Shown here: piece by piece, positions 22,072 through 30,661 of the stretch
How the letters are laid out: every line of letters begins with the position of its first letter
How positions within the stretch are numbered: the first letter of the stretch is position 1
Assembly: GCA_012521295.1 (NCBI GenBank)
Contig: JAAYMS010000064.1
Location: 1-37,190, forward strand
Direction of reading: 5' to 3'
From: Bacillota bacterium
Lineage (GTDB): Bacteria; Bacillota; Limnochordia; Darwinibacteriales; Darwinibacteriaceae
Length of the DNA stretch: 37,190 nucleotides
Made by a program: the position numbers and the translations under genes
Notes under the pieces: generated by a model
What the model saw: the letters and a program-made list of their open reading frames with translations, nothing else
What the model was told of the DNA's origin: nothing
Databases searched by the model: none

Positions 22072-22314
22072 ATGGCATGGCAGTTTATCCGGAATATGTT
22101 TTTCGCACTGATTATCTTCCTCGTGATCGGTCTCATAAGCCGGATTGATCTGCCTGTCACTCAGCCTGTGGAAGAGTATATTGCATTTGTAATCAGTACC
22201 GACATGAGTCTCGATCCCGTGGCCGAGAAGTTAGGCAGAGTTGGAGAGCTTATGGGTCAGTGGGACCTAAGTACGTTGGTGCAGGGTCTGCCAAGGATAG
22301 AGATCAGGCGGTGA
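22072..22314 (+). CDS. 80-aa single-pass membrane protein at the spoIVFA position
   Basis: MAWQFIRNMFFALIIFLVIGLISRIDLPVTQPVEEYIAFVISTDMSLDPVAEKLGRVGEL...; RBS aaggagag; lies between minE and the M50 protease, where spoIVFA sits in many Firmicutes. Confidence 0.75.
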   Translation: MAWQFIRNMFFALIIFLVIGLISRIDLPVTQPVEEYIAFVISTDMSLDPVAEKLGRVGELMGQWDLSTLVQGLPRIEIRR

Positions 22315-22318
22315 CCCA

Positions 22319-23203
22319 ATGCGCGTCGGAACATATCTGGGGATTCCTCTTAAGGTCAATCCCCTTTTCTTTATGCTCTTGTTAGGTGCAGCAGCCTTTG
22401 GGCTCCTTCTTGAGGTGCTGCTCCTGTTTGCAATAGTCTTCTGGCATGAGACTGCTCACATTTTGACTGCCAAAGCTCTCGGCCTCGATGTAACCGAAGT
22501 GGAACTCCTACCCTTCGGCGGTGTAGCGCGCCTTGAAGCCCTGCTCCAGACTAACCCTGGCTTAGAATGGAAAGTTGCCATTGTTGGGCCGTTGAGCAAT
22601 CTACTGCTCATTGGGCTAGTCTATGGCGCTAATCTATATTACTCTCTTCCGTCTGAATGGTATGAATTCATAGTGCTCACGAGTGGTGGTATGTGTCTCT
22701 TCAATCTCCTGCCTGCTCTTCCACTAGATGGAGGAAGGGTACTGCGCAGTATATTGGTAAAGCGCCGCGGTTTTCGTGAAGCGACTGAATTAGCTGCACT
22801 AGTTGGGCAGGGACTGGCAGCCCTGATGATTTTGTGGGGCGTTTACACGCTCTATCTTGGCTATACGGGTGGAGCGGTTTTCATCGCTCTAGGAGTATTC
22901 GTGTTTACTGCGGCTCGCAGTGAACGGAAGAATGCCATTTATATCCTCATGCGCTATCTGACACACAAAAAAACCGAAATTCGGCTGAAGCGGGTAATGC
23001 CACTTCATCAGCTGGTTGCCACTACCGAAAGCAGCGTAGGTGAGGTTGTGGGCAGGTTTCAGCCTCCAGCATACCACATTGTTTGGATAATGGATCTTGA
23101 CGGAGCTATCTTAGGATTCGTGAGCGAATTGGAACTGATTAATGCATTATTTGCAGGCGGGACTCAAATCAAAGTTGGGACACTGGTGCGAAATAAGATA
23201 TAA
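22319..23203 (+). CDS. spoIVFB: SpoIVFB-like M50 (S2P) intramembrane metalloprotease
   Basis: HExxH 'FWHETAHILTAKALG', second metal motif 'NLLPALPLDGGRVLRSI', C-terminal CBS-like segment. Confidence 0.88.
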   Translation: MRVGTYLGIPLKVNPLFFMLLLGAAAFGLLLEVLLLFAIVFWHETAHILTAKALGLDVTEVELLPFGGVARLEALLQTNPGLEWKVAIVGPLSNLLLIGLVYGANLYYSLPSEWYEFIVLTSGGMCLFNLLPALPLDGGRVLRSILVKRRGFREATELAALVGQGLAALMILWGVYTLYLGYTGGAVFIALGVFVFTAARSERKNAIYILMRYLTHKKTEIRLKRVMPLHQLVATTESSVGEVVGRFQPPAYHIVWIMDLDGAILGFVSELELINALFAGGTQIKVGTLVRNKI

Positions 23204-23228
23204 TACTGTCGAAAGGATGTGCTGAATA

Positions 23229-25085
23229 GTGGAACGTCAAGACTATAGGATTCTGTCCAGTGTCAGCAAGCCCGCACGTTATACGAACAACGAAGTGAAC
23301 GCGGTGCATAAGAACTGGTCAGAAGTGGATATAAAGATCGCCCTTGCTTTCCCAGACGTATACGAGGTTGGGATGGGACATTTAGGATTTAAGATCTTAT
23401 ATTCGATTATCAATAATCGCGAGGATGCCCTAGCCGAGCGAGTCTATGCGCCTTGGGTTGATATGGAAGCTGAACTTCGCCGGGCAGATCTGCCGTTGAC
23501 AGCCCTTGAATCGGGACAGGCCATAGGCAAGTTCGATCTAGTAGGTTTCACACTGCAGTATGAACTGAGCTATTCTAATATCTTGAACATGTTGGACCTA
23601 AGCCGCATACCGCGGCGGTCAGCGAACCGGGGCGAGGATGATCCGTTGATCATGGCAGGTGGCCCATGTGCGTACAACGTTGAGCCGATTGCTGATTTTC
23701 TCGACTTCGTTGTGCTTGGCGAAGGTGAAGAAGTCATTCACGAGATCATCGATACCGTGAAAGATGCTAAGCAACAAGGCCTGTCGCGCCGCCAGACTTT
23801 GGTTCGCCTGAGTAAGCTGGACGGAGTGTATGTACCTAGTTTCTACGAAGCGCAATACGATTCCGAGGGGAACTTCACTGGCATACGTACCCTGGAACCC
23901 GGCGTTCCTTCTGTGATCACCAAACGGGTGTTGAAGGACCTTTCTAAAGCTGAATACCCCGACAAGTTCGTGGTTCCTTACGTTGACGTGGTACATGACA
24001 GAGTTATGGTAGAAGTGCTGCGCGGCTGTACACGTGGCTGCCGCTTCTGCCAAGCTGGGATGATCTATAGGCCTGTCCGTGAGCGGGATCCGGAACAGTT
24101 GAAGCAGCAGATCCGGGCTCTTGTGGAATCAACTGGGTACGATGAGATTTCTCTGACATCGCTCTCTAGTGGTGACTATACCTGCATTGAACCATTAGTA
24201 ATGGAGCTCGTTGACGAGTACAAGGATCAGGGGATTGCCGTTTCTCTGCCATCGCTGCGTGTTGATTCGTTCGCCATTGAGCTGGCGCAGGAGATGGAGA
24301 AGGCTCGCAAGACTGGTCTGACCTTCGCTCCCGAGGCTGGTACACAGCGGCTTCGGGATGTGATAAACAAGAACGTGACTGAAGAAAACCTCTACGACGT
24401 AGTACGCGGTGCCTTCGCAGCAGGTTGGTACAGTATAAAGCTGTACTTTATGATTGGCCTTCCTACCGAAACTTTCGAAGACCTAGATGGTATTGCCCAA
24501 CTAGCCCACGAGGTGCTGCGCATTGGTAGGGAATACGGCACCAGCGCTCGGCGCCCGGAAGTAACGATCAGTGTGTCCTCATTCGTACCTAAAGCTCATA
24601 CACCTTTCCAGTGGGAGCCGCAGGACAGTAAGGAAACATTAAAGGAAAAGCAAGCTTACCTCCGTCAGAAACTGCGCCGTCCGGGAATCAGGTTCAACTA
24701 CCATGATGTTGAAACTAGCTTTTTAGAGGCTGTTTTTGCAAGAGGCGACAGGCGCCTTGCCCGGGTTCTCGAGCGGGCTGTAGACATGGGATGCCGCTTC
24801 GACGGTTGGGACGAACATTTCCGGCCCGATGTTTGGGAAAAGGCCTTCATTGAATGCGGCATTGATCCACATTCATACGCAAATGCCGAGCTGGACGTTG
24901 ACGCTCCCCTGCCCTGGGATCATCTCAGCCCTGGGGTGAAAAAGCGCTTTCTCGTTAACGAACGAAAGGCTGCCTATGGCGAAAGAACAACAGATGACTG
25001 CCGTTTTAGTCACTGCTCTGGATGTGCTGTTTGCTTTGATTTGAAGGTGGACAATGATTTGGTGAGGGTGGGTTCAAATGGCTGA
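23229..25085 (+). CDS. TIGR03960 family radical SAM protein (B12-binding-like N-terminus)
   Basis: Radical SAM motif 'RGCTRGCRFCQAGMIYRPVRER'; 'DVYEVGMGHLGFKILYSIIN'; C-terminal Cys motif 'CRFSHCSGCAVC'. Confidence 0.93.
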   Translation: MERQDYRILSSVSKPARYTNNEVNAVHKNWSEVDIKIALAFPDVYEVGMGHLGFKILYSIINNREDALAERVYAPWVDMEAELRRADLPLTALESGQAIGKFDLVGFTLQYELSYSNILNMLDLSRIPRRSANRGEDDPLIMAGGPCAYNVEPIADFLDFVVLGEGEEVIHEIIDTVKDAKQQGLSRRQTLVRLSKLDGVYVPSFYEAQYDSEGNFTGIRTLEPGVPSVITKRVLKDLSKAEYPDKFVVPYVDVVHDRVMVEVLRGCTRGCRFCQAGMIYRPVRERDPEQLKQQIRALVESTGYDEISLTSLSSGDYTCIEPLVMELVDEYKDQGIAVSLPSLRVDSFAIELAQEMEKARKTGLTFAPEAGTQRLRDVINKNVTEENLYDVVRGAFAAGWYSIKLYFMIGLPTETFEDLDGIAQLAHEVLRIGREYGTSARRPEVTISVSSFVPKAHTPFQWEPQDSKETLKEKQAYLRQKLRRPGIRFNYHDVETSFLEAVFARGDRRLARVLERAVDMGCRFDGWDEHFRPDVWEKAFIECGIDPHSYANAELDVDAPLPWDHLSPGVKKRFLVNERKAAYGERTTDDCRFSHCSGCAVCFDLKVDNDLVRVGSNG

Positions 25086-25752
25086 TCTGATGCGTTTTCA
25101 GTTTACCAAGGGTGAAGAACTGCGTTTCCTATCCCATTTGGATCTCCTTCGCACCTTTGAGAGGGCATTGCGGCGTGCCCAGATACCGATGGCTCTGACA
25201 GAGGGTTTTCATCCCAAACCAAAGCTGAGCTTTGCGTCTGCTTTAGCCGTCGGAATCACCAGCCAAGCCGAGTACGGCGATCTGGTGTTGGCAGACGAAA
25301 TGACTCCCACTGAGTTCGCTACACGTATGAATGCGGTGCTGCCTCCCGGCTTAAAGATCTTGCGCGCGGGTATAACGACTGAGAAGGTGCCGGCCTTGAT
25401 GTCCATGGTCAATGCCGCTGCATACCGGGCAGAACTGGAAGGAGATAATATATCGGGAGAAACCGTTGAAGAGGTGCTTTCGGCGGAAGAGTTGCTCGTT
25501 GAGCGTACCACTAAGAAGGGGGCACGTACGGTCAATATCCGTCCGCTGCTTTATTCTTTAGACATCAATGGCGGAGAACTCAAGTTCAGCTGTGCGATTG
25601 GCAGTGTGGGAAACCTCCGGCCTGAAGAGCTGCTCAATCTGCTTGGCCTGCAGTTCAATGATGTCATGTTGGAACGCACTGGACTGTACATCAAGACAGA
25701 TAACGGATTGTGCGACCCCTTTACAGGGATTGAGGTCTCCTATGGAAACTAG
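25078..25752 (+). CDS. TIGR03936/DUF2344 family protein
   Basis: 'LMRFQFTKGEELRFLSHLDLLRTFERALRRAQIPMALTEGFHPKPKLSFASALAVGI'; overlaps TIGR03960 gene. Confidence 0.93.
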   Translation: MADLMRFQFTKGEELRFLSHLDLLRTFERALRRAQIPMALTEGFHPKPKLSFASALAVGITSQAEYGDLVLADEMTPTEFATRMNAVLPPGLKILRAGITTEKVPALMSMVNAAAYRAELEGDNISGETVEEVLSAEELLVERTTKKGARTVNIRPLLYSLDINGGELKFSCAIGSVGNLRPEELLNLLGLQFNDVMLERTGLYIKTDNGLCDPFTGIEVSYGN

Positions 25753-27217
25753 AATTGCCATTTCGGCGCTTCTTGACCAGATCCAAGTTGGTCTGCTCGA
25801 AGATGGCCGTCTAGCAGAATTCTATATTCAGCGAAGCGATCAGCAGCGCGCTGTGGGAAATATTTACAAAGGGAAGGTCGAGAACGTTCTGCCAGGTATG
25901 GATGCAGCGTTTATCGACATCGGCGGCGGCAAGAACGGCTTTTTGCACGTCAGTGCTCTGCCGGTCCCTCCTGAAAAACAGGATCTACCGATTGAGCGCC
26001 TGCTCCGCAAAGGGCAGTCCATCGTAGTACAGGTGGAAAAGGAACAGGTGGGAAGTAAGGGCCCTAAACTCACAGCGAAGATCACCTTACCTGGACGGTT
26101 CGTGGTTTTGCTTCCTAATGAAAATCATCTAGGCGTTTCTCGTCAGATTAATGAACCAGGCGAAAGGGAGCGTCTGCGGGAGTTAGGGCAAGCGATGAAA
26201 CCCGCAGATATGGGGCTGATCATCCGTACCGTGGCTGAAGGCTGCGATGCAGAACTGCTCGAAGAGGACTTAGCGTTTCTATTAAATGAGTGGAAACAGC
26301 TCGAGGAACGGGCCAGCCGGATGCCGGCGCCTGCACTTCTTTACCAAGATTCTTTGGTGTATCGTGTCCTGCGCGACTTAGTAACGGACAATGTTACCGA
26401 AATCATTGTTGACCGCCAAGACTTGTATGATACAGTCGTCGAGGGATTAGGAAGCCTTTCGAAGCAGCCATCGGTGAAAGTAACCCTGTATGAGGGGAAG
26501 ATACCTCTCTTCAGCCACCTTGGTCTGGCCAAACAGCTAGAAATGGCCCAGAAGAAGCGTGTTTGGTTGGACTGTGGTGGATACTTGGTCATCGATGAGA
26601 CAGAGGCACTGGTGAGTATTGACGTCAACACGGGCAAGTATGTCGGTACCGGTGACCTGAACGAGACCTTTCTCAAGACAAATCTGCAGGCGGCTGAAGA
26701 AATCGCTTGGCAGCTTCGGCTGCGCAATATCGGCGGTATTATTATCATTGATTTTATCGATATGGATGATTACGAAGCACGGCAGCAGGTTCTTGCCCGT
26801 TTGGAAGAAGCACTAGCGCGCGACAAAACCAAGACACATGTCCTGGGCTTTACTCGTTTGGGATTTGTAGAGATGACTCGCAAGAAAACCAAGCGCATTC
26901 TTTCGGAAGTGCTTCAATCGCCCTGCCCGCACTGTGATGGGACAGGCAAAGTACAGTCTGCCGAGACGCTAGCGGCTGGAATTGTCCGGGAGATTCATTC
27001 AGCAGCATTGGAGCCTGAAGTAGAAGCGATATTGGTCAAGTCCAATCCAGAGATTGCGGGTTATCTGATTGGACCCTCCGGTACGAACCTGGCTGTTCTG
27101 CAGGCTGCTATTGGAAAGAAGATCTATGTGCGTGGTATTGAATCTCTCGCGCGCACTGAATATGAGGTTATTTCTGGTACCGCAGAGCATATTGCGAACC
27201 TTACACAAATAGTTTGA
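25742..27217 (+). CDS. rng: Ribonuclease E/G family (RNase G-like)
   Basis: 'RAVGNIYKGKVENVLPGMDAAFIDIGGGKNGFLHVSAL', 'VSIDVNTGKYVG', 'GGIIIIDFIDMDD', Zn-link 'CPHCDGTG'. ATG 25742 gives METRIAIS...; the track's 58-aa N-terminal extension overlaps the previous CDS out of frame. Confidence 0.94.
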   Translation: METRIAISALLDQIQVGLLEDGRLAEFYIQRSDQQRAVGNIYKGKVENVLPGMDAAFIDIGGGKNGFLHVSALPVPPEKQDLPIERLLRKGQSIVVQVEKEQVGSKGPKLTAKITLPGRFVVLLPNENHLGVSRQINEPGERERLRELGQAMKPADMGLIIRTVAEGCDAELLEEDLAFLLNEWKQLEERASRMPAPALLYQDSLVYRVLRDLVTDNVTEIIVDRQDLYDTVVEGLGSLSKQPSVKVTLYEGKIPLFSHLGLAKQLEMAQKKRVWLDCGGYLVIDETEALVSIDVNTGKYVGTGDLNETFLKTNLQAAEEIAWQLRLRNIGGIIIIDFIDMDDYEARQQVLARLEEALARDKTKTHVLGFTRLGFVEMTRKKTKRILSEVLQSPCPHCDGTGKVQSAETLAAGIVREIHSAALEPEVEAILVKSNPEIAGYLIGPSGTNLAVLQAAIGKKIYVRGIESLARTEYEVISGTAEHIANLTQIV

Positions 27218-27242
27218 CAGGGTCGCGGCAGGATGCTAAAAT
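27214..27242 (+). promoter_or_regulatory. Sigma-A type promoter for rplU operon: TTGACA-N17-TAAAAT
   Basis: TTGACA 27214-27219 overlaps the rng stop codon; TAAAAT 27237-27242. Confidence 0.75.
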
Positions 27243-27249
27243 TATGGAT

Positions 27250-27382
27250 GTAGGTTTGTGCCCTTATGGGCCTGCCGAAACCGCTCAGGCCGGGTTTCCT
27301 AAATGGACAGGTAGTGGGTTCACGCCTGAAACATTCTTCGGAATGTACCTTGGGTTGGCGAGTCTGTGGCTAAGGAGGTGGA
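27250..27382 (+). ncRNA. L21 ribosomal protein leader (structured 5' UTR)
   Basis: Location between sigma-A promoter and rplU; GCCC-TTAT-GGGC, GGCCTG/CAGGCC, CAGG..CCTG and ACATTC-TTCG-GAATGT hairpins; matches the position of the known Firmicutes L21 leader (family assignment by position and look, not covariance search). Confidence 0.65.
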
Positions 27383-27385
27383 CCA

Positions 27386-27697
27386 ATGTACGCTGTTGTC
27401 GAAACAGGTGGCAAGCAGTATCGTGTAACCGAAGGCGATACCCTGTTTGTTGAAAAGCTTGATGTAACCGAAGGTGACCAGGTTGTTCTCGACCGTGTTC
27501 TGCTCGTCAGCAAGGACGGTGAGGTCAAGGTCGGTACTCCTTACGTTGAAGGAGCAAAGGTTGTAGCTCAGGCTGTGAAACAGGGCAAGGGCAAGAAGAT
27601 TATTGTCTTCAAATACCGTGCCAAGAAGAACTACCGCAAAAAGCGGGGTCATCGTCAGCCTTACACCAAGCTTGAGATCAAAGCTATTCAGGCCTAG
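27386..27697 (+). CDS. rplU: Ribosomal protein bL21
   Basis: '[25 protein letters not shown]', '[22 protein letters not shown]'. Confidence 0.98.
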   Translation: MYAVVETGGKQYRVTEGDTLFVEKLDVTEGDQVVLDRVLLVSKDGEVKVGTPYVEGAKVVAQAVKQGKGKKIIVFKYRAKKNYRKKRGHRQPYTKLEIKAIQA

Positions 27698-27702
27698 TTC
27701 AA

Positions 27703-28035
27703 ATGACTAATGCCGTTTTGTTTGTGTCGAATGATGAGATTAAGGGTTTCGAGATAAAAGACCACGCTGGATACGCAGATTATGGGCAGGACATTGTCTG
27801 TGCGGCTATTTCAGCACTGAGTCAGACAGCAGTAATGGGACTGACGGAAGTCGTGGGAGTAGAATGTCAGGTAGAGATTCGCGAAGCTTATCTTGCTTGC
27901 CGCTTGCCACGAGACATTTCTGCAGAGGTCTGGCAGCAGAGCCAGGTTGTTTTACGCACCCTGGCCAAGGGGCTGAAGGCCATTGCGGCTGAGTATCCAG
28001 ATTATCTTAGCGTTAGGGAGGTGCAGTCGCTGTGA
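27703..28035 (+). CDS. prp: Ribosomal-processing cysteine protease Prp (YsxB)
   Basis: Between L21 and L27; '[28 protein letters not shown]' with conserved His/Cys. Confidence 0.93.
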   Translation: MTNAVLFVSNDEIKGFEIKDHAGYADYGQDIVCAAISALSQTAVMGLTEVVGVECQVEIREAYLACRLPRDISAEVWQQSQVVLRTLAKGLKAIAAEYPDYLSVREVQSL

Positions 28036-28316
28036 GAATAAATCTGCAGTTGTTTGCTTCCAAAAAGGGCGTGGGCAGCACTAAGAACGGCCGGGATTCG
28101 ATTGCCAAGCGCCTTGGTGTTAAGCGCCACGACGGACAGTATGTTACCGCCGGCAGCATTTTGGTTCGGCAGCGTGGTACCAAGATTAAGCCTGGTGTTA
28201 ACGTAGGAATCGGTAAAGACGACACTCTATTTGCCCTGACTGATGGTTACGTTGCATTCCAGCGGAAGGGCAAGAATGGTAAACAGGTAAGTATTCTAAA
28301 AGAGGTAACTGCTTAG
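28032..28316 (+). CDS. rpmA: Ribosomal protein bL27 with N-terminal extension
   Basis: '[55 protein letters not shown]'. Confidence 0.98.
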   Translation: MRINLQLFASKKGVGSTKNGRDSIAKRLGVKRHDGQYVTAGSILVRQRGTKIKPGVNVGIGKDDTLFALTDGYVAFQRKGKNGKQVSILKEVTA

Positions 28317-28328
28317 TTTACAGATGAG

Positions 28329-28364
28329 AATCCCTTTTGTGCGTTCGTGCAAAAGGGATTTTTG
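28329..28364 (+). terminator. Intrinsic terminator/attenuator after rpmA
   Basis: AATCCCTTTTG ... CAAAAGGGATT stem followed by TTT. Confidence 0.82.
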
Positions 28365-28407
28365 TCCATTATGCAATCGCATAAGTGCGTGGAAGAAGGG
28401 ATGTACC

Positions 28408-29700
28408 TTGTTTGTAGATCGGGCTCGAATATATCTTAAATCAGGTGATGGTGGAGACGGCGTCGTGCGGTTCCGTCGGGAGAAGTATATACCCGCGGGC
28501 GGGCCGGCAGGCGGCGATGGCGGCCGGGGCGGCAGCATCTATTTTGTTGTTGATGAAGGAATGTCCACTCTAATGGATTTCCGCTATCGCCGCAAGTTTG
28601 TTGCCGAGAACGGACAGCCGGGACAGAGCAAGAACATGTACGGCAAAGATGCTCCGGATATTGAGATCAAAGTTCCTCTAGGAACCCAGATCAAAGATGC
28701 GGAGACGGGCCGCGTTTTAGTGGATATGGTCCATCCTCGCCAGCGAGTGCTGTTCCTAGAAGGTGGAAGAGGAGGACGAGGTAACACTCACTTTGCAACA
28801 CCGACTCGTCAGGCACCGGCCTTCGCAGAGCGGGGAGAGCCGGGTACCGAGATGTGGGTTGACCTGGAACTGAAGCTTCTTGCTGACGTAGGGTTGGTGG
28901 GTTACCCCAATGTCGGAAAATCCACCCTTTTGTCTGTGATTTCCGCTGCTAAGCCCAAGATCGCCAACTACCCCTTTACCACATTGACACCGAACCTTGG
29001 TGTGGTGTTTATTGAAGAGGGCAGCTCTTTCGTTGTGGCTGACATTCCTGGGCTGATCGAAGGAGCTCATCAGGGAGTCGGGTTAGGTACAGACTTTCTG
29101 CGGCACATTGAGCGGACACGCCTAATTGTGCACGTCATTGATGCCGCAGGGACAGATGGCCGCGATCCTGTCGAAGATTATCGCGTGATCAATGAAGAAC
29201 TGCGGAAGTACAGCGCTGAGTTGGCCGATCTCCCCCAAATTGTCGTTGCCAACAAGTGTGATCTTCCTGAAGCCACAGCTAATATTCCGAGGCTTGCTGA
29301 GCTTGCTGAGCAAGAAGGGCGGGAGTTTCTGCAGATTTCTGCTGCAACTCAGCAAGGCGTACGAGAACTAGTTCAGCGTATGTGGGATATGGTACGTCAG
29401 CTAAAACAGGCAGATCCGGTTTCGGAAGAAACTGAAGTGGAAACCGTTGTTCTACGGCCGAAAGCCTCCAACGCACCGCTGGAGGAGTTCCGTATTGTGC
29501 AGGAAGACGATGTCTATGTAGTTGAGGGCGAAGGCCTGATGCGTCTGCTGCGCCGTTTGGATCTGAACAATGAGGAAGCCATTGTTTACCTACAGAACCT
29601 GTTTGGTAAGATTGGCCTCTATGAGGCTTTGGCTGACCTAAATGTTCCAGAAGGTGCTACCGTCAGAGTTGGTGAATTAGAATTCGAATATATGGAATGA
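28408..29700 (+). CDS. obgE: GTPase Obg/CgtA
   Basis: Gly-rich Obg fold 'LFVDRARIYLKSGDGGDGVVRFRREKYIPAGGPAGGDGGRGG', G1 'GYPNVGKST', OCT domain. TTG 28408 preferred; the track start 28324 runs through the terminator. Confidence 0.96.
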   Translation: MFVDRARIYLKSGDGGDGVVRFRREKYIPAGGPAGGDGGRGGSIYFVVDEGMSTLMDFRYRRKFVAENGQPGQSKNMYGKDAPDIEIKVPLGTQIKDAETGRVLVDMVHPRQRVLFLEGGRGGRGNTHFATPTRQAPAFAERGEPGTEMWVDLELKLLADVGLVGYPNVGKSTLLSVISAAKPKIANYPFTTLTPNLGVVFIEEGSSFVVADIPGLIEGAHQGVGLGTDFLRHIERTRLIVHVIDAAGTDGRDPVEDYRVINEELRKYSAELADLPQIVVANKCDLPEATANIPRLAELAEQEGREFLQISAATQQGVRELVQRMWDMVRQLKQADPVSEETEVETVVLRPKASNAPLEEFRIVQEDDVYVVEGEGLMRLLRRLDLNNEEAIVYLQNLFGKIGLYEALADLNVPEGATVRVGELEFEYME

Positions 29701-29710
29701 GGTACTGACT

Positions 29711-30001
29711 ATGCTGAACAGCAAGCAGAGAGCTTATTTGCGTTCACTTGGAAATGAATTGGAGCCCATTTTTCAAATAGGGAAAGGCGGACTGAGTGAC
29801 GAACTCTTAGATCAATTAGATGCAGCACTGGAAGCCCGAGAGCTTATCAAAGTGCGGGTCCTTAAAAACTGTCTTGACGATGAAGGCGATATCGCCGACG
29901 AGATCAGCGAGGCGCTGGACTGCGATGTTGTGCAGCGTATCGGTAGAGTTATCCTGCTGTACAGGCCATCCATCGAAGATCCACGAATTGTACTGCCTTA
30001 A
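29711..30001 (+). CDS. yhbY: YhbY family (CRM-domain) RNA-binding protein
   Basis: 'LNSKQRAYLRSLGNELEPIFQIGKGGLSDELLDQLDAALEARELIKVRVLKN'. Confidence 0.95.
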   Translation: MLNSKQRAYLRSLGNELEPIFQIGKGGLSDELLDQLDAALEARELIKVRVLKNCLDDEGDIADEISEALDCDVVQRIGRVILLYRPSIEDPRIVLP

Positions 30002-30013
30002 GGAGGGCCTACA

Positions 30014-30631
30014 GTGACGGAAGCAGTGCGTAAGCTTGGCATCATGGGCGGGACATTCGATCCAATTCACTTTGGCCATCTTGTTACGGCCGAAGCAGCC
30101 CGGAAAGAGTTCGGTTTGGAAAGGGTTCTGTTCCTACCATCGGGGACTCCGCCTCACAAGAACCCACAGGGCGTTAGCGATGCGGAGCACCGTTATATGA
30201 TGACAGTGCTTGCAACTCTGAGCAACCCATATTTTGATGTTTCCCGCGTAGACATCGATCGTGAGGGCATCAGCTACACAGTAGATACGCTGCGGATTCT
30301 GCGTGAGCAATATGGCGATGATACGGAACTGTATTTCATCACTGGAGCAGATGCTATCTTAGAGATCATGCGCTGGAAGAGTTCGGATGAGCTCCTGCAG
30401 TTAGCTCAGTTTATTGGGGCTACTCGCCCAGGATTTGAACTAGACAGTATTCCGCCGGAGACGAAGGCATGGTTGGATCAGTATCCAGATCGAGTTCATA
30501 TGATTAAGGTACCTGCTCTAGCTATCTCCTCGACTGATATCCGAGAAAGGGTGCGGAGTGGGAATTCTATTCGCTATCTGGTTCCTGAACCTGTAGAACA
30601 CTATATTCGCCGGAATGGATTGTATAAATAG
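30014..30631 (+). CDS. nadD: Nicotinate-nucleotide adenylyltransferase
   Basis: 'LGIMGGTFDPIHFGHLVTAEAARKEFGLERVLFLPSGTPPHK', 'AISSTDIRERVRSG'. Confidence 0.97.
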   Translation: MTEAVRKLGIMGGTFDPIHFGHLVTAEAARKEFGLERVLFLPSGTPPHKNPQGVSDAEHRYMMTVLATLSNPYFDVSRVDIDREGISYTVDTLRILREQYGDDTELYFITGADAILEIMRWKSSDELLQLAQFIGATRPGFELDSIPPETKAWLDQYPDRVHMIKVPALAISSTDIRERVRSGNSIRYLVPEPVEHYIRRNGLYK

Positions 30632-30661
30632 TCATGACTTAACACCAGACGCTGGAGGGGG

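Noticed and set aside
25568-25741. N-terminal extension of rng in the ORF track
   Set aside because: Overlaps the DUF2344 gene out of frame; conserved RNase E/G start METRIAIS is at 25742.
27214-27453. 79-aa + strand ORF over the rplU leader
   Set aside because: Begins at the -35 element, crosses a structured leader and runs into rplU out of frame; no RBS.
28324-28407. N-terminal extension of obgE in the ORF track
   Set aside because: Covers a transcription terminator; conserved Obg N-terminus begins at TTG 28408 with an RBS.
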